A DNA stretch of 64,000 nt from assembly GCA_028818755.1 (NCBI GenBank), contig JAPPNF010000170.1, positions 53,352 through 117,351 of the forward strand. Reading direction: 5' to 3'. Both the position numbers and the translations under genes were made by a program. The notes under the pieces were generated by a model. It searched no databases. It saw nothing but the letters and a program-made list of their open reading frames with translations, and was not told the origin of the DNA. Of the stretch, positions 19,525-29,181 are shown one piece after another. Source of the stretch: Deltaproteobacteria bacterium. GTDB taxonomy: Bacteria > Desulfobacterota > Binatia > UBA9968 > JAJDTQ01. How positions within the stretch are numbered: position 1 is the stretch's first letter; the number at the start of each line of letters is the position of its first letter.

Positions 19525-21623
19525 TACACCCGCTCGGACTGCTGCTCTTCCTTGAGGGCCTCTTTGCGGCTGAGCCGGATCTTGCCTTGGCGGTCCACGT
19601 CCAGCACCTTGACCATCAGCTCGTCGCCCTCGTTGAGCACGTCTCTCACGCGGCGCACGTGGTCGTCGGCGATCTGCGAGATGTGCACCAGCCCGTCGGT
19701 GCCCGGAAGGATCTCCACGAACGCGCCGAAGTCCATCACGCGCCGGACCGTGCCCTTGTAGATCCTGCCGATCTCCACCTCGGCGGCGATGCCCTCGATC
19801 ATGTCGATGGCTCTGCGGCTTCCCGCCTCGTCGACGGCCGCCACGGTCACGGTGCCGTCGTCCTGCACGTCGATCTTGGTGCCGGTGGCCTCGACGATGC
19901 CGCGGATGACCTTGCCTCCCGGTCCAATGATGTCGCGGATCTTGTCCGGCCGGACCTTGATGGTGGTGATCCGCGGCGCATGGCGGGAAACATCGTTGCG
20001 CGCTTCCGCCAGCGTGGCGTCCATGATGTCCAGGATGTGCAACCGCCCTTCGCGGGCCTGGTAGAGGGCTTCCTGCATGATTTCCCGGGTGACGCCGGTG
20101 ATCTTGATGTCCATCTGCAGCGCAGTGATGCCGTCACGGGTGCCGGCCACCTTGAAATCCATGTCGCCCAGGTGGTCCTCGTCGCCCAGGATGTCCGTCA
20201 GCACCCGCACCTCGTCGCCGTCCTTGATCAGCCCCATGGCGATGCCCGCCACCGACGCCTTGATCGGCACGCCGGCGTCCATCAGCGACAGCGAACCGCC
20301 GCAGACGCTGGCCATGGAGGTGGAGCCGTTGGACGACAGGATCTCCGCAACCACGCGCAACGTGTAAGGGAACTCGTCCTCTTCGGGAAGGACCGCCGCC
20401 AGCGCCCGCTCCGCCAGGGCGCCGTGGCCGATCTCGCGCCGGCCCGGACTGCGCAGGAACTTGACCTCGCCGGTGCTGTAGGGCGGGAAGTTGTAATGCA
20501 GCATGAACTTCTTGAACTGTTCGCCGTTGAGCGCGTCGATCCGTTGCACGTCGGCGGCCGTGCCGAGGGTGGCCACCACCAGGCCCTGGGTCTCGCCGCG
20601 CGTGAACAGCGCCGAGCCGTGCGTGCGCGGCAGCAGCCCGACCTCGCAGGTAATGGGGCGCACGTCCTTGAGCCCGCGCCCGTCGATGCGCTTGCGCTGC
20701 TGCAGCACGAGGTCCCGGAGCTGGAACTTCTCGAGGGCCTTGAAGGCGCCCTTGACCTCCTTCTCACGGCCGGGAAACTCTTCCGATCCGGCCGTCATGA
20801 CCTCGCCGCCCACCTCGCTGATGCGGGCGTTGCGTTCCTTCTTGTCGGCGATGGTCACCGCCTCCTTGACCTTTTCCTGGGCGAGATCCCGAACCCGAGC
20901 CGCCAGCGACTCGTCCTTTTCCTCGGGGGGCGGTACGCGCTTGGTCTTGCCAAGCTGGTCCTTGAGCTTCTGCTGCAGGTCGATGAGCGGCTGGATCGCC
21001 TCGTGTCCCTTGAACAGCGCCTCCAGCACACCCTCCTCGGGCACCATGGACGCGCCGCCCTCCACCATCACGATGCTTTCCCGGGTCCCCGAGAGGAAGA
21101 TGTTGACATCGCTTCGGGAGATCTCGCTCACGAGCGGGTTCATGACCCACTCGCCGTCGATCCTGCCCACCCGGACGCCCGCCAGCGGGCCCTGAAAGGG
21201 TATGTCGGATATCTCCACCGCCAGCGAAGCGGCGAACATCGACACCACGTCGGTGTCGTTCTCGCCGTCAGCGGAGAGCACGGTGACGATGATTTGCGTC
21301 TCGGCTTTGAGCCCGCCCGCGAACAGCGGGCGAACGGATCGGTCGATCAGCCGGCAGGTGAGGATCTCCTTTTCCGACGGGCGGCCCTCACGCTTGAAGA
21401 AGCCGCCGGGGATGCGTCCCGCGGCGAACGTCTTTTCCTGGTAGTCGACGGTGAGCGGAAAGAAGTCGATGTCTTCCCGGACATCCTTGGAGGCCACGGC
21501 CGTGGCCAGGACCACGGTCTCGCCGAAGCGTACGAGCGCGGCGCCGTCGGCCTGTCCGGCGACCTTCCCCAGGTCGATACACAGAGGCCGGCCGCAATAA
21601 TCCAACTCTATCTTTGTGTGCAT
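19524..21623 (-). CDS. pnp: Polyribonucleotide nucleotidyltransferase (PNPase)
   Basis: A 699-aa phosphorolytic 3'-5' exoribonuclease and degradosome component. Two RNase PH-like domains are visible (RSVRPLFAGGLKAETQI in the first; RDGITALQMDIKITG, with catalytic Asp residues, in the second). They are followed by a KH domain with GPGGKVIRGIVEATG and an S1 domain ending RIYKGTVRRVMDFGAFVEI...GLVHIS. Length and order are normal. It lies downstream of rpsO, the standard arrangement in which PNPase expression follows rpsO. Confidence 0.97.
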   Translation of the reverse strand: MHTKIELDYCGRPLCIDLGKVAGQADGAALVRFGETVVLATAVASKDVREDIDFFPLTVDYQEKTFAAGRIPGGFFKREGRPSEKEILTCRLIDRSVRPLFAGGLKAETQIIVTVLSADGENDTDVVSMFAASLAVEISDIPFQGPLAGVRVGRIDGEWVMNPLVSEISRSDVNIFLSGTRESIVMVEGGASMVPEEGVLEALFKGHEAIQPLIDLQQKLKDQLGKTKRVPPPEEKDESLAARVRDLAQEKVKEAVTIADKKERNARISEVGGEVMTAGSEEFPGREKEVKGAFKALEKFQLRDLVLQQRKRIDGRGLKDVRPITCEVGLLPRTHGSALFTRGETQGLVVATLGTAADVQRIDALNGEQFKKFMLHYNFPPYSTGEVKFLRSPGRREIGHGALAERALAAVLPEEDEFPYTLRVVAEILSSNGSTSMASVCGGSLSLMDAGVPIKASVAGIAMGLIKDGDEVRVLTDILGDEDHLGDMDFKVAGTRDGITALQMDIKITGVTREIMQEALYQAREGRLHILDIMDATLAEARNDVSRHAPRITTIKVRPDKIRDIIGPGGKVIRGIVEATGTKIDVQDDGTVTVAAVDEAGSRRAIDMIEGIAAEVEIGRIYKGTVRRVMDFGAFVEILPGTDGLVHISQIADDHVRRVRDVLNEGDELMVKVLDVDRQGKIRLSRKEALKEEQQSERV

Positions 21624-21693
21624 ACAGGTATCCCCTCAAGGGTAGTGGGGGCTGAAGAGAAGAACGCGGGAAGGGACGCCAGCAGCGGGTATT

Positions 21694-21963
21694 CTAGCGG
21701 CGAATACCCAGACGCTGGATCAAAGTCTGATACCTCTGAACATCCCTCTTCTTGAGATAATCCAGAAGCCGCCGCCTTTTTCCGACGAGCTTGAGCAGGC
21801 CCATCCGCGTGTGATGGTCCTTTTTGTGAGTTCTCAGATGCTCTGTCAGGTAAGCGATGCGGTGGCTGTGAATGGCGACCTGCACCTCAGGCGAACCGGT
21901 GTCGGTGTCGTGGAGTCTGAATTTCTTGACCGTCTCGCTGGTCTGCTCCCGAGCTGATTCCAT
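21694..21963 (-). CDS. rpsO: 30S ribosomal protein S15
   Basis: An 89-aa protein with canonical S15 segments: [34 protein letters not shown] and [11 protein letters not shown]. It binds 16S rRNA helices 20-22 early in 30S assembly. It precedes pnp by about 70 nt and follows truB by about 80 nt. Confidence 0.97.
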   Translation of the reverse strand: MESAREQTSETVKKFRLHDTDTGSPEVQVAIHSHRIAYLTEHLRTHKKDHHTRMGLLKLVGKRRRLLDYLKKRDVQRYQTLIQRLGIRR

Positions 21964-22004
21964 CTGACCCTTTTCTTTCTCCCTTTTTCTCGTATTTCAC
22001 ATGG

Positions 22005-22034
22005 TTTGTAGCATACGGGTCCGGCGCCTGTAAA
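22005..22034 (-). promoter_or_regulatory. Candidate rpsO promoter
   Basis: On the minus strand TTTACA (22029-22034) is followed after 18 nt by TACAAA (22005-22010), about 40 nt before the rpsO start. The match is moderate. An internal promoter here would fit the separate rpsO-pnp transcript known in other bacteria. Confidence 0.35.
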
Positions 22035-22043
22035 GCTGCCCGG

Positions 22044-22949
22044 TCAGGGACGATCTTCGAAAACCCGCAGGAGCCGCCAAGCCGCGGCCGCCTTCTCCCA
22101 GCCTATCAGCGCCACCAGATGACCCTCCGGATCCACCACCCGGCGGGTGGTCTCGGCGGCCGCAGGCTCGGCGACCTCCGCCAGGGCGCCCTGGATGCCG
22201 CGCCGGAGCCGATCCGCCGCCTCCGCCCCCAGCACGGCGCAATCCAGGTGCGCCAGGGCATCGTTCAACGGCACCAGAGGAACGGCATCGCCGTCCTCGA
22301 GCGCCTCAAGGTCGTCCAGGAGCACGGCGTCGGCGATCCGGAACCGGCCGGACGCCACCCGGCGGAGACGGCTCAGGTAGGCGCCGCACCCCAGGGTGCG
22401 GCCGATATCGGCCGCCAGGGTCCTCACGTAGGTCCCCTTGGAACACGTGAGCTCGAACTCCAACTCGGCGGGGCTCACCTGCTCCAGCCGGGTGAGATCG
22501 ATCCGGACGGGGCGGGGCTCCCGTCCCACCTCCAGCCCCTTGCGCGCCAGCTCGTAGAGCCGGGAACCGTCCTTCTTGAGCGCCGAATACATGGGCGGTA
22601 CCTGTTGGAGCGAACCGCTGAACTCGCGGCGCAAGGACTCGAGCTCCGCCGTACCGAGCCGCGGCGGCTCGCGCCGGGAGAGGAAGTTGCCGGTGCGGTC
22701 CTGGGTGTCGGTCTCGGCTCCCAGCGTGATCACGCCGCTGTAGCCTTTGTCCGCGTCCAGGAAATACTGCGCGATCTTGGTCCCTTCGTTGACCGCCAGC
22801 GGCAGGAGGCCGGAGGCGAACGGGTCCAGGGTGCCGAGGTGGCCGACCTTCCGCGCCCCGGTGATCCGCTTGACAGCGGCCACGACCCGGGCCGAGGAAG
22901 GGCCTTCCGGCTTGTCCACCAGCAGGATGCCGCTCCTGACCAGTTTCAT
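22044..22949 (-). CDS. truB: tRNA pseudouridine(55) synthase
   Basis: A 301-aa TruB, which makes pseudouridine 55 in the T loop of tRNAs. It starts MKLVRSGILLVDKPEGPSS, and the catalytic Asp is in GHLGTLDPFASGLLP. CSKGTYVRTLAADIG is the conserved tRNA-contact segment. A C-terminal PUA-like part (residues about 240-300) closes the protein. It lies 11 nt after rbfA in the nusA-infB operon. Confidence 0.95.
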   Translation of the reverse strand: MKLVRSGILLVDKPEGPSSARVVAAVKRITGARKVGHLGTLDPFASGLLPLAVNEGTKIAQYFLDADKGYSGVITLGAETDTQDRTGNFLSRREPPRLGTAELESLRREFSGSLQQVPPMYSALKKDGSRLYELARKGLEVGREPRPVRIDLTRLEQVSPAELEFELTCSKGTYVRTLAADIGRTLGCGAYLSRLRRVASGRFRIADAVLLDDLEALEDGDAVPLVPLNDALAHLDCAVLGAEAADRLRRGIQGALAEVAEPAAAETTRRVVDPEGHLVALIGWEKAAAAWRLLRVFEDRP

Positions 22950-22960
22950 GATTGCCCGCC

Positions 22961-23326
22961 TTACTCTTTCGGCGCCACGTCCTTGAGGATGTCGTCGATG
23001 CGGCGGGCCACGTCCGGCGCCTCGTCGTAGACGAACTCCAAGGCCGGGACGTAACGAAGCTTCAGGTCGGCGGCGATGCGGCCGCGGATGAAGCCGGCGG
23101 CCCCGCGCAGGCCGGCGAGCGCTTCTTCCTTCGACGAAGCGCCGTCGCGCACCGTGAAGAATATCCTGGCGTGCTTCAGGTCGGGTCTGACGTCCACGCC
23201 GGTGAGCGTCACCCCCTGCACCCGTGAATCATCCAGCGTGCGAGCGAGCAGCCGCGAGACGAACTCGATCAACAACTCGCCGACCCGCTGCGAGCGGGAG
23301 CCTTCTGTCTTTTTTCGATTCCTCAT
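22961..23326 (-). CDS. rbfA: 30S ribosome-binding factor A
   Basis: A 121-aa KH-like protein needed for late 30S maturation and 16S processing. RSQRVGELLIEFVSRLLARTLDDSRV, the VRPDLKHARIFFTV strand-helix and the terminal RIDDILKDVA are typical. I start at the ATG at 23326; upstream residues in the frame derive from a family A palindrome and the preceding gene. Confidence 0.93.
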   Translation of the reverse strand: MRNRKKTEGSRSQRVGELLIEFVSRLLARTLDDSRVQGVTLTGVDVRPDLKHARIFFTVRDGASSKEEALAGLRGAAGFIRGRIAADLKLRYVPALEFVYDEAPDVARRIDDILKDVAPKE

Positions 23327-23358
23327 GAAATTCGTCGGCCGGCGTGGGAGCCGGGCAC

Positions 23359-23379
23359 GGGCAGGTTTGAAGCCCGCCC
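23359..23379. repeat. Palindrome family A, copy 5
   Basis: GGGCAGGTTT and AGCCCGCCC arms, followed by CTAC, in the ylxP-rbfA spacer. The repeat overlaps the stop codon of the DUF503 gene by one base. Confidence 0.8.
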
Positions 23380-23666
23380 TACTCGTGCAGGATCCGGATG
23401 TCCGACTCGCCGAGCTCGGCAAGCCCCAGCCGGTCCACGAACTCCACCACCTGCCGAAGCGTGGCCTCGACGATCCTGGCGTTGCTGCCGACGACGCCGA
23501 AGCCCAGCAGCGCGCGCTGCCACAGTTCCTGGTCGCCGCACTCCGTTACCGAGATGTTGAACTTGTTGGAAACCCGGGCCTGGATCTTCCGCAGGACCGA
23601 TCTCTTGCCCTTGAGGGAATGGTTCTCCGGCAGGATCAACGCGATCTTGAGAACGCCGACCACCAT
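23379..23666 (-). CDS. ylxP: DUF503 family protein (YlxP-like)
   Basis: A 95-aa protein with the DUF503 pattern: MVVGVLKIALILPENHSLKGKR at the start, then FNISVTECGDQELWQRALLGF. The family lies between infB and rbfA in many bacteria and is thought to assist ribosome maturation; its biochemical role is not settled. Position here is exactly the conserved one. Confidence 0.9.
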   Translation of the reverse strand: MVVGVLKIALILPENHSLKGKRSVLRKIQARVSNKFNISVTECGDQELWQRALLGFGVVGSNARIVEATLRQVVEFVDRLGLAELGESDIRILHE

Positions 23667-23674
23667 GACGCTGA

Positions 23675-23723
23675 CGTCCTTCGACTTTGCGCCGCTTGCG
23701 CGGCGCTACGCTCAGGACGAACG
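23675..23723. repeat. Dispersed repeat family C, copy 1
   Basis: GTCCTTCGACTTTGCGCCGC, then GCGCTACGCTCAGGACGAACGG, an imperfect stem in the infB-ylxP spacer. The same motif forms a long hairpin near 40570. Confidence 0.65.
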
Positions 23724-23729
23724 GGAGCG

Positions 23730-26609
23730 TTACCGGTCCGCCGAGAGCTGGGCGCCGCCGTCCACTCGCGCGGCTCCCCGCGCGATGGGGATCTTCTCGA
23801 ATCCTTCGATGACGTCGCCTACCTTGACGTCCTGGTAGCCGTCGAGGGCGATGCCGCACTCGTAACCCGTTCCCACCTCGCGCACGTCGTCCTTGAACCG
23901 CTTCAGGCTCGCGAGCCGGCCCTCGTGCACGACCACCTGGTCGCGCAGGAGGCGTATCATGCTCGACCGCATGATCTTGCCGTCGGTGACCGCACAACCC
24001 GCGATGGTGCCCACGCCGCGGATGTTGAACACCTCCCGGACCTGGATGCGGGCGTGGAACTCCTCGCGGAAGACCGGTTCCAGGAGACCTTCCATGGCCG
24101 AGCGGATGTCGTCGATGACCTCGTAGATGATGGTGTAGAGGCGCACGTCCACGCCCTGCTGCATCGCGAGGTTCGTGGCCTTGGGCTCCGGCCGCACGTT
24201 GAAGCCGATGACGATGGCGTTGGAGGCGCTGGCCAGGAGCACGTCGCTCTCGGTGATGCCGCCCACCGAACCGTGGATCACCCGGATCTTCACCTCGTCG
24301 GTGGAGAGCCGTGTCACCGCCTCGTTCAGGGCCTCCACGGAGCCGTGGACGTCGCCCTTGACCACGACCCGCAGCTCCTTGACCTCGTTGGCCTTGATCT
24401 GGTCGTAGAACTCTTCGAGGGACACCTTGCTGGTCTTGGCCAGCTCGGCCTCCCGCTGCTGCGTCTCCCGGAACTCGGCGAACTGTCTGGCCGTGGCCTC
24501 GTCGGTGAGCGCCGAGAAGCCCTCGCCGGCCTGCGGCACCCCCTGAAGGCCCAGGATCTCCACCGGTATGGACGGCGTCGCGCTGTCGACCTTGCGTCCC
24601 TGGTCGTCGATCATGGCCCGCACCTTGCCGTGATGGGGTCCGGCGAAGATGGGGTCCCCCACCTTGAGCGTCCCTTCCTGGACCAGCACGGTGGACACCG
24701 GGCCGCGGCCCCGCTCCAGCTTGGCCTCGACGACCGCGCCGCGGGCCAGCTTGTTGGGGTTGGCCTTGAGCTCCAGCAGGTCCGCCTGAAGCAGCAGCAT
24801 CTCCATCAGGCCGGGCAATCCCTCGTGGGTCACGGCCGAAACCGGTACGAAGATGGTGTCGCCGCCCCACGCTTCGGGCACCAGGCCATGATCGGACAGG
24901 CCGCGCTGGACGCGCTCGGGGTCGGCGTCGGGACGGTCCATCTTGTTCACGGCCACGATGATCGGGACCTCGGCCGCGCGGGCGTGGTCCACCGCCTCGA
25001 TGGTCTGCGGCATGACGCCGTCATCGGCGGCCACCACCAGCACGACGATGTCGGTGACCTTGGCGCCCCGCGCGCGCATGGCGGTAAAGGCTTCGTGTCC
25101 GGGCGTGTCGAGGAAGGTCACTCCCCTGCCGTCGAGCCGTACGTGGTAGGCGCCGATGTGCTGGGTGATCCCGCCCGCCTCGGCGTCGGTCACGTTGGTG
25201 CTGCGGATGGCGTCCAGCAACGACGTCTTGCCGTGGTCTACGTGGCCCATGATGGTGACCACCGGGGGCCTCGGCTCCCGCGCCTCCTCGGGATCGGTGA
25301 CCTCGTGCTGGTCCTGGAGCGCGGTCTCGACGTCGAAGCCGACGTTCTCGACCTGGTAGTCGAACTCGTTGGCAACCAGGGTCGCGGTGTCGTAATCCAG
25401 CACCTGGTTGATGGTGGCCATCATGCCGAGGCCCATGAGCTTCTTGATCACCTCGCCGGCCTTGATGCCCATGTCCTTGGCCATGTCGCCCACGGTGATG
25501 GCCTCGTCCATGCGGATGACCCGCTTGCGGGCCGCGGGCACCGTGATCTCGGTCTTCTTCTGCTCCTTGCCGGGCAGGGCGCGCTTCTTCCGGAGCACCC
25601 GGCCGCGCGGAGACCGGAACTCGCGCTCCTTGAGCTCGATGACTTCCTGCTTCCGGATGACCCGTTTCTTGCCCTTGGCGCCCTTGCCGGCCTTGTCCTG
25701 TCCCTCGGCTTCAGCCGGCTGCTGCCCGTCGCGCGCCGTCGCCGGAGCCGCCGTCTTGGTGGGCGCGGACTTTGCCGGCGCCGGTGTCGCCTTCCGGCTC
25801 AAGTCGATGCGGCCGAGTATCCGCGGCCCGGTCACGGTTGGTTGCCCCGGCGTTGCCTCGGCGTCCTCTTCCGCGGGGGCGGCTGCGCCGTTGGCGCCGC
25901 TGGCGGCCGCCTCGGTCGCCTCCGGCTCAAGCTCCCCTACCGGGGCCGGCGACGCCGGTTCCTCCGCGCCTGCCTCCCGCCCGGTCTCCGCCTGAACCTC
26001 TGCGGCGCCCGGAGCTTCGGCCTCGGCCGCATCCTCCACGTCGACGGCGGCGGGCGGAGCATCGACCTGCTCGGCGGCGGGCGCCTCGACCTCGATTTCA
26101 GCGGGCGCGGCTTCCGCGGGAGCTCCCTCGGATGGGGCGACCTCCGCCGCCTCGCGAGGCGTGGGTTCGGTAACCGGTGTTTCAGGGGCGGCGGCTTCCG
26201 CGGACGCTGCCTCGACGGCCGCCTCAGCGGCTTCCTCGGCCTCCGCTTCCGGCTCCTCCCGCTCCACCGGATGAATGGGCTTGCGAGTGACCAGCTCGAC
26301 CGTGCTTCTGCGGCGCCGGATGACGTTGGCGCGGACGCGGCGCTCGACCACCTTCTCGTGCGCCTGCACCTCGCCCATGTCCTGGTCCTCGGCCGTGATC
26401 GTGCGATCGACGACGACGCGTTCCTCGCCAACGGTGACCTTCGGCTTCTCCATGGCGGCGAGGGCCGCCTTGACCGCCTCGACTTCCGACTCCTCGAGGG
26501 AGCTCTGAGGCTTCTTGCCGCGGACCCGGATCTTTTCGAGTTGGGCGATGAGATCCTTCGGCTCGATCTCGAGCTGCTTGGCCAGTTGGTGCACTCTCAC
26601 TTTGCTCAT
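23730..26609 (-). CDS. infB: Translation initiation factor IF-2
   Basis: A 959-aa GTPase that brings initiator tRNA to the 30S subunit. The N-terminal IF2_N module begins [20 protein letters not shown] long Ala/Glu/Pro-rich linker follows (about residues 110-330). The G domain has [15 protein letters not shown] (G1), DTPGHEAF (G3) and NKMDRPDAD (G4), and the C-terminal beta-barrels follow. The ATG at 26609 overlaps the ylxR stop by 4 nt. The upstream longer frame is antisense-like and lacks similarity. Confidence 0.97.
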   Translation of the reverse strand: MSKVRVHQLAKQLEIEPKDLIAQLEKIRVRGKKPQSSLEESEVEAVKAALAAMEKPKVTVGEERVVVDRTITAEDQDMGEVQAHEKVVERRVRANVIRRRRSTVELVTRKPIHPVEREEPEAEAEEAAEAAVEAASAEAAAPETPVTEPTPREAAEVAPSEGAPAEAAPAEIEVEAPAAEQVDAPPAAVDVEDAAEAEAPGAAEVQAETGREAGAEEPASPAPVGELEPEATEAAASGANGAAAPAEEDAEATPGQPTVTGPRILGRIDLSRKATPAPAKSAPTKTAAPATARDGQQPAEAEGQDKAGKGAKGKKRVIRKQEVIELKEREFRSPRGRVLRKKRALPGKEQKKTEITVPAARKRVIRMDEAITVGDMAKDMGIKAGEVIKKLMGLGMMATINQVLDYDTATLVANEFDYQVENVGFDVETALQDQHEVTDPEEAREPRPPVVTIMGHVDHGKTSLLDAIRSTNVTDAEAGGITQHIGAYHVRLDGRGVTFLDTPGHEAFTAMRARGAKVTDIVVLVVAADDGVMPQTIEAVDHARAAEVPIIVAVNKMDRPDADPERVQRGLSDHGLVPEAWGGDTIFVPVSAVTHEGLPGLMEMLLLQADLLELKANPNKLARGAVVEAKLERGRGPVSTVLVQEGTLKVGDPIFAGPHHGKVRAMIDDQGRKVDSATPSIPVEILGLQGVPQAGEGFSALTDEATARQFAEFRETQQREAELAKTSKVSLEEFYDQIKANEVKELRVVVKGDVHGSVEALNEAVTRLSTDEVKIRVIHGSVGGITESDVLLASASNAIVIGFNVRPEPKATNLAMQQGVDVRLYTIIYEVIDDIRSAMEGLLEPVFREEFHARIQVREVFNIRGVGTIAGCAVTDGKIMRSSMIRLLRDQVVVHEGRLASLKRFKDDVREVGTGYECGIALDGYQDVKVGDVIEGFEKIPIARGAARVDGGAQLSADR

Positions 26610-26869
26610 TTCCCACTCCGTTGGGCCCGAAGCCTTCCCAACAGTTCCTCCCGATTCTTGCGGGGCAGATCGCGACGGAACGCGCGATAGACACTCTTCC
26701 GTTTCAGGAAAGCTCGCCAACAATCCTCGCTGTTATGCAGGTAGCCTCCTCGTCCCCCGAAATCTTCCGGTTGCAGGCCGTCCTCCGTCACCGTGATCCG
26801 CCGCAAGACAGCCTTGTCGTCGCGCTGACCGCAACCCAGACAGGTCCGTACCGGCGAACGGGCGCTCAT
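26606..26869 (-). CDS. ylxR: YlxR family RNA-binding protein (DUF448)
   Basis: An 87-aa small basic protein with the DUF448 signature [18 protein letters not shown] and [19 protein letters not shown]. YlxR sits between nusA and infB across bacteria and is proposed to be an RNA-binding or RNase P-modulating factor. Its stop overlaps the infB start by 4 nt. Confidence 0.93.
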   Translation of the reverse strand: MSARSPVRTCLGCGQRDDKAVLRRITVTEDGLQPEDFGGRGGYLHNSEDCWRAFLKRKSVYRAFRRDLPRKNREELLGRLRAQRSGK

Positions 26870-26884
26870 CCCCGGCGCGCCGCT

Positions 26885-28414
26885 TCAAGCCCCCTGCCGG
26901 GAGCTCGACTCCGCCTCCTCCTCATCCGAGGCCGCGGCCGGCTCCTCCACGGCTTCCCCCGCCGAGGCGGTCTCCGCGGCCGTCGGCGCGATTTCTTCCA
27001 CCGTCTCCAGGGATTCGCCTTCCGCCGCCACGGTTTCGTCCGCCGTGTCCACGGGATCGCCTTCCGTCTCGCCGGATGCGCCTTCCATCTCCACCGCTTC
27101 GCCGGCCTCGGCTGCCGCCGCTGCCTCCTCGGCCGCCTGCGCGGCCTCTTCCGCCTCCCGGGCCAACCGCTCGCGCTCTTCCTCCACGTGCTGCGCGGCC
27201 GCCTCCAGGATCGCCGAGGCCTTCTCCAGCTCGATTCCGGTGATCTCGTTGATGGTGGCCGGCTCGGCCTCCGACAGGTCCTCCGCGGACTTGAACCCCG
27301 ACTGGTAGAGCAGCTCCGCCATCACCTCGCTGACTCCCGGGATCGCGGACAGGGACTGCCTCGCCACCCGGCTTTCCTCGTCCGCCTCCGACTCGCTGCG
27401 GGCGTCGATGCCCCAACCGGTGAGGCGAGACGCCAGCCGGACGTTCTGACCCTTGCGGCCGATGGCGAGCGAGAGCTGCTCGTCCGGCACGATGACCTCC
27501 ATGGTGTGGGCGTCGTCGTCCAGCAGGATCTTGGTGACCTTGGCCGGGGCCAGCGCTCGGCAGACATACTCCGCCTGCTCGGGGATCCAGTGGACGATGT
27601 CGATCTTCTCTCCCCGCAACTCCTGAACCACCGACTGCACCCGGGTCCCCTTCATGCCCACGCAGGCGCCCACCGGATCCACGTCGGGGTCGTTGGAGGT
27701 CACGGCGATCTTCGCCCGGCCGCCCGGCTCGCGGGCCGCTCCCTTGACCTCGACGATGCCTTCGTAGATCTCCGGGACCTCCTGCTCGAACAGCTTGATC
27801 AGCATGCCGGGGTGGGTGCGCGAAAGAACGATCTGCGGGCCGCGGCTGGTCATCTCGACGCTGACGATGTAGGCGCGGATGCGATCACCCTGCCGGTAGC
27901 GTTCCCGCGGCACCTGCTCCTTTTCCGGCAGGATCGCGTTGGTCCTGCCGAGGTTCACGATGATGTTGTTCTTCTCGAAGCGCTGCACGATGCCGTGCAC
28001 CAACTCGCCCTGGCGGTCCTTGAACTCGTTGAAGATGATCTCGCGCTCGACGTCCCGCACCCGCTGCACGATGTTCTGCTTGGCCGCCTGGGCGGCGATG
28101 CGGCCGAACACCGTGGTGTCGATCTTCATCAGCAACTCGTCGCCCAGCTCCACGTCCGGATCCAGCGTTTCGCGGGCCTCGTCGAGATCGATCTCGAGAT
28201 CGGGGTCGGCGACGTCGTCCACCACCACCTTGGCCTCGAAAATCTCCACCTCCCCGATATCGGGGTTGTACTGAGCCTCGAAGGTCCGCTCCGCTCCGAA
28301 CATCTTCTTGGCCGCCGACACCATGGCCGACTCGATGGCTTCGACGAGGATCTCCTTGTCGATGCCCTTTTCCTTCGTCACCTGCTCAATGGTTCGAACC
28401 AGATCCTGCTGCAT
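26885..28414 (-). CDS. nusA: Transcription termination/antitermination factor NusA
   Basis: A 509-aa NusA. The N-terminal RNAP-binding domain is followed by an S1 domain (about 130-200), two KH domains with VGACVGMKGTRVQSVVQEL and LSLAIGRKGQNVRLASRLTG, and a helix-hairpin-helix-like C-terminal repeat. A Glu/Ala-rich acidic tail of about 90 residues ends the protein; such a tail is longer than in compact NusA proteins. It is co-linear with rimP and ylxR. Confidence 0.96.
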   Translation of the reverse strand: MQQDLVRTIEQVTKEKGIDKEILVEAIESAMVSAAKKMFGAERTFEAQYNPDIGEVEIFEAKVVVDDVADPDLEIDLDEARETLDPDVELGDELLMKIDTTVFGRIAAQAAKQNIVQRVRDVEREIIFNEFKDRQGELVHGIVQRFEKNNIIVNLGRTNAILPEKEQVPRERYRQGDRIRAYIVSVEMTSRGPQIVLSRTHPGMLIKLFEQEVPEIYEGIVEVKGAAREPGGRAKIAVTSNDPDVDPVGACVGMKGTRVQSVVQELRGEKIDIVHWIPEQAEYVCRALAPAKVTKILLDDDAHTMEVIVPDEQLSLAIGRKGQNVRLASRLTGWGIDARSESEADEESRVARQSLSAIPGVSEVMAELLYQSGFKSAEDLSEAEPATINEITGIELEKASAILEAAAQHVEEERERLAREAEEAAQAAEEAAAAAEAGEAVEMEGASGETEGDPVDTADETVAAEGESLETVEEIAPTAAETASAGEAVEEPAAASDEEEAESSSRQGA

Positions 28415-28429
28415 CTCTATCCCCTAGGG

Positions 28430-28500
28430 CCCTCACCCGGCCTTCGGCCACCCTCTCCCAGAGAGAGAGAGGTTGTATTTGATCACTCGGACAGGCTCCT
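28430..28500. repeat. Family B copy 2 plus solo MITE end
   Basis: In the nusA-rimP spacer, CCCTCACCCGGCCTTCGGCC then CCCTCTCCC with an imperfect inverted GAGAGAGAGG (28430-28472). At 28485-28500, ACTCGGACAGGCTCCT matches the inner end of the 36794-36956 element exactly. Confidence 0.7.
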
Positions 28501-28517
28501 GACCACGCTTTACCGGA

Positions 28518-29012
28518 TCACCTTGATGACGCCCAATCGTACTCGACGTTGGCCTTGACGATAAGGCCGAACGGGATAAATACCTCGCGCCCGTCCTGCA
28601 GCACCACGACCCCGTCTCCGGCGGCGTCGTGCAGCGGTCCGAGAAATTTTCTCCGGCCGCCGATCATCTCGCCGGTATGGACCCGGACCCTCTGCCCGAC
28701 GCACCGGGCGAAATGCTCCGGTTTCCTGAGCGGCCGGTTGATGCCGGGCGAAGAGACCTCCAGGGTGTAGGAACCTTCCACCACGTCATAGACGTCGAGG
28801 ATATCGCTCAGCTCCCTGCTGACCCGGCTCAACTCGTCCACGCCGGGCACCTCGTCTTCGTGCCGCTTCTCGAGTCGGTCCAGATAAACGCGCAGCACGC
28901 GGCCCGATCTCCCCTCGTGCCGAAGCTCGATGTCCACCACCTCCAATCCCTCGCCCGCGGCCAGCGGATCCACCAACTCCCAGAGACGGTCCAGCGTCTC
29001 GCTTCTCGCCAT
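28518..29012 (-). CDS. rimP: Ribosome maturation factor RimP
   Basis: A 164-aa RimP needed for 30S maturation. EGLEVVDIELRHEGRSGRVLRVYLD and YTLEVSSPGINRPLRKPEHFARCVG match the family core, and an SH3-like C-terminal domain follows. The start at 29012 has GAGGTG a few nt upstream. It heads the rimP-nusA-ylxR-infB-ylxP-rbfA-truB operon. Confidence 0.94.
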   Translation of the reverse strand: MARSETLDRLWELVDPLAAGEGLEVVDIELRHEGRSGRVLRVYLDRLEKRHEDEVPGVDELSRVSRELSDILDVYDVVEGSYTLEVSSPGINRPLRKPEHFARCVGQRVRVHTGEMIGGRRKFLGPLHDAAGDGVVVLQDGREVFIPFGLIVKANVEYDWASSR

Positions 29013-29023
29013 CGGCACCTCAA

Positions 29024-29048
29024 ATAAAAAAGCGGGCAAGGCGCCCAC
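29024..29048 (-). terminator. Terminator-like hairpin in the rimP leader
   Basis: On the minus strand GTGGGC pairs with GCCCGC (one G-U pair) around a 5-nt loop, then six T and ATTT. It ends about 12 nt before the rimP ATG. It could attenuate the operon or, if transcription starts at the adjacent promoter candidate, cap the 5' end as a stem. Confidence 0.5.
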
Positions 29049-29059
29049 TGATGCCTATT

Positions 29060-29089
29060 CTTTTACAACAATGACGCGCCCCAATGCAA
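29060..29089 (-). promoter_or_regulatory. Candidate rimP operon promoter
   Basis: On the minus strand TTGCAT (29084-29089) stands 18 nt from TAAAAG (29060-29065). Transcription from it would begin almost at the terminator-like hairpin, so an additional upstream promoter is also possible. Confidence 0.35.
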
Positions 29090-29104
29090 ACCAGGAGTTC
29101 CCGC

Positions 29105-29146
29105 GGGCCCTTTCGCGGAGGGCCCGGGCGGGTTTGAAACCCGCCC
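29105..29146. repeat. Palindrome family A, copy 6 (perfect), with an adjoining hairpin
   Basis: 29126-29146 is the perfect 21-bp version, identical to copy 1. Just left, GGGCCC TTTCGCGGA GGGCCC forms a second small stem (29105-29125). Both lie in the divergent space between rimP and the NtrB-like kinase. Confidence 0.85.
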
Positions 29147-29181
29147 CCGCACGGGCTATCATCCCGTGTCTGAAGCCACCC

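Noticed and set aside
19185-21755. 856-codon plus-strand frame over pnp
   Set aside because: Antisense shadow of pnp and rpsO, with repetitive His/Asp/Leu/Arg content typical of reverse-strand frames at high G+C.
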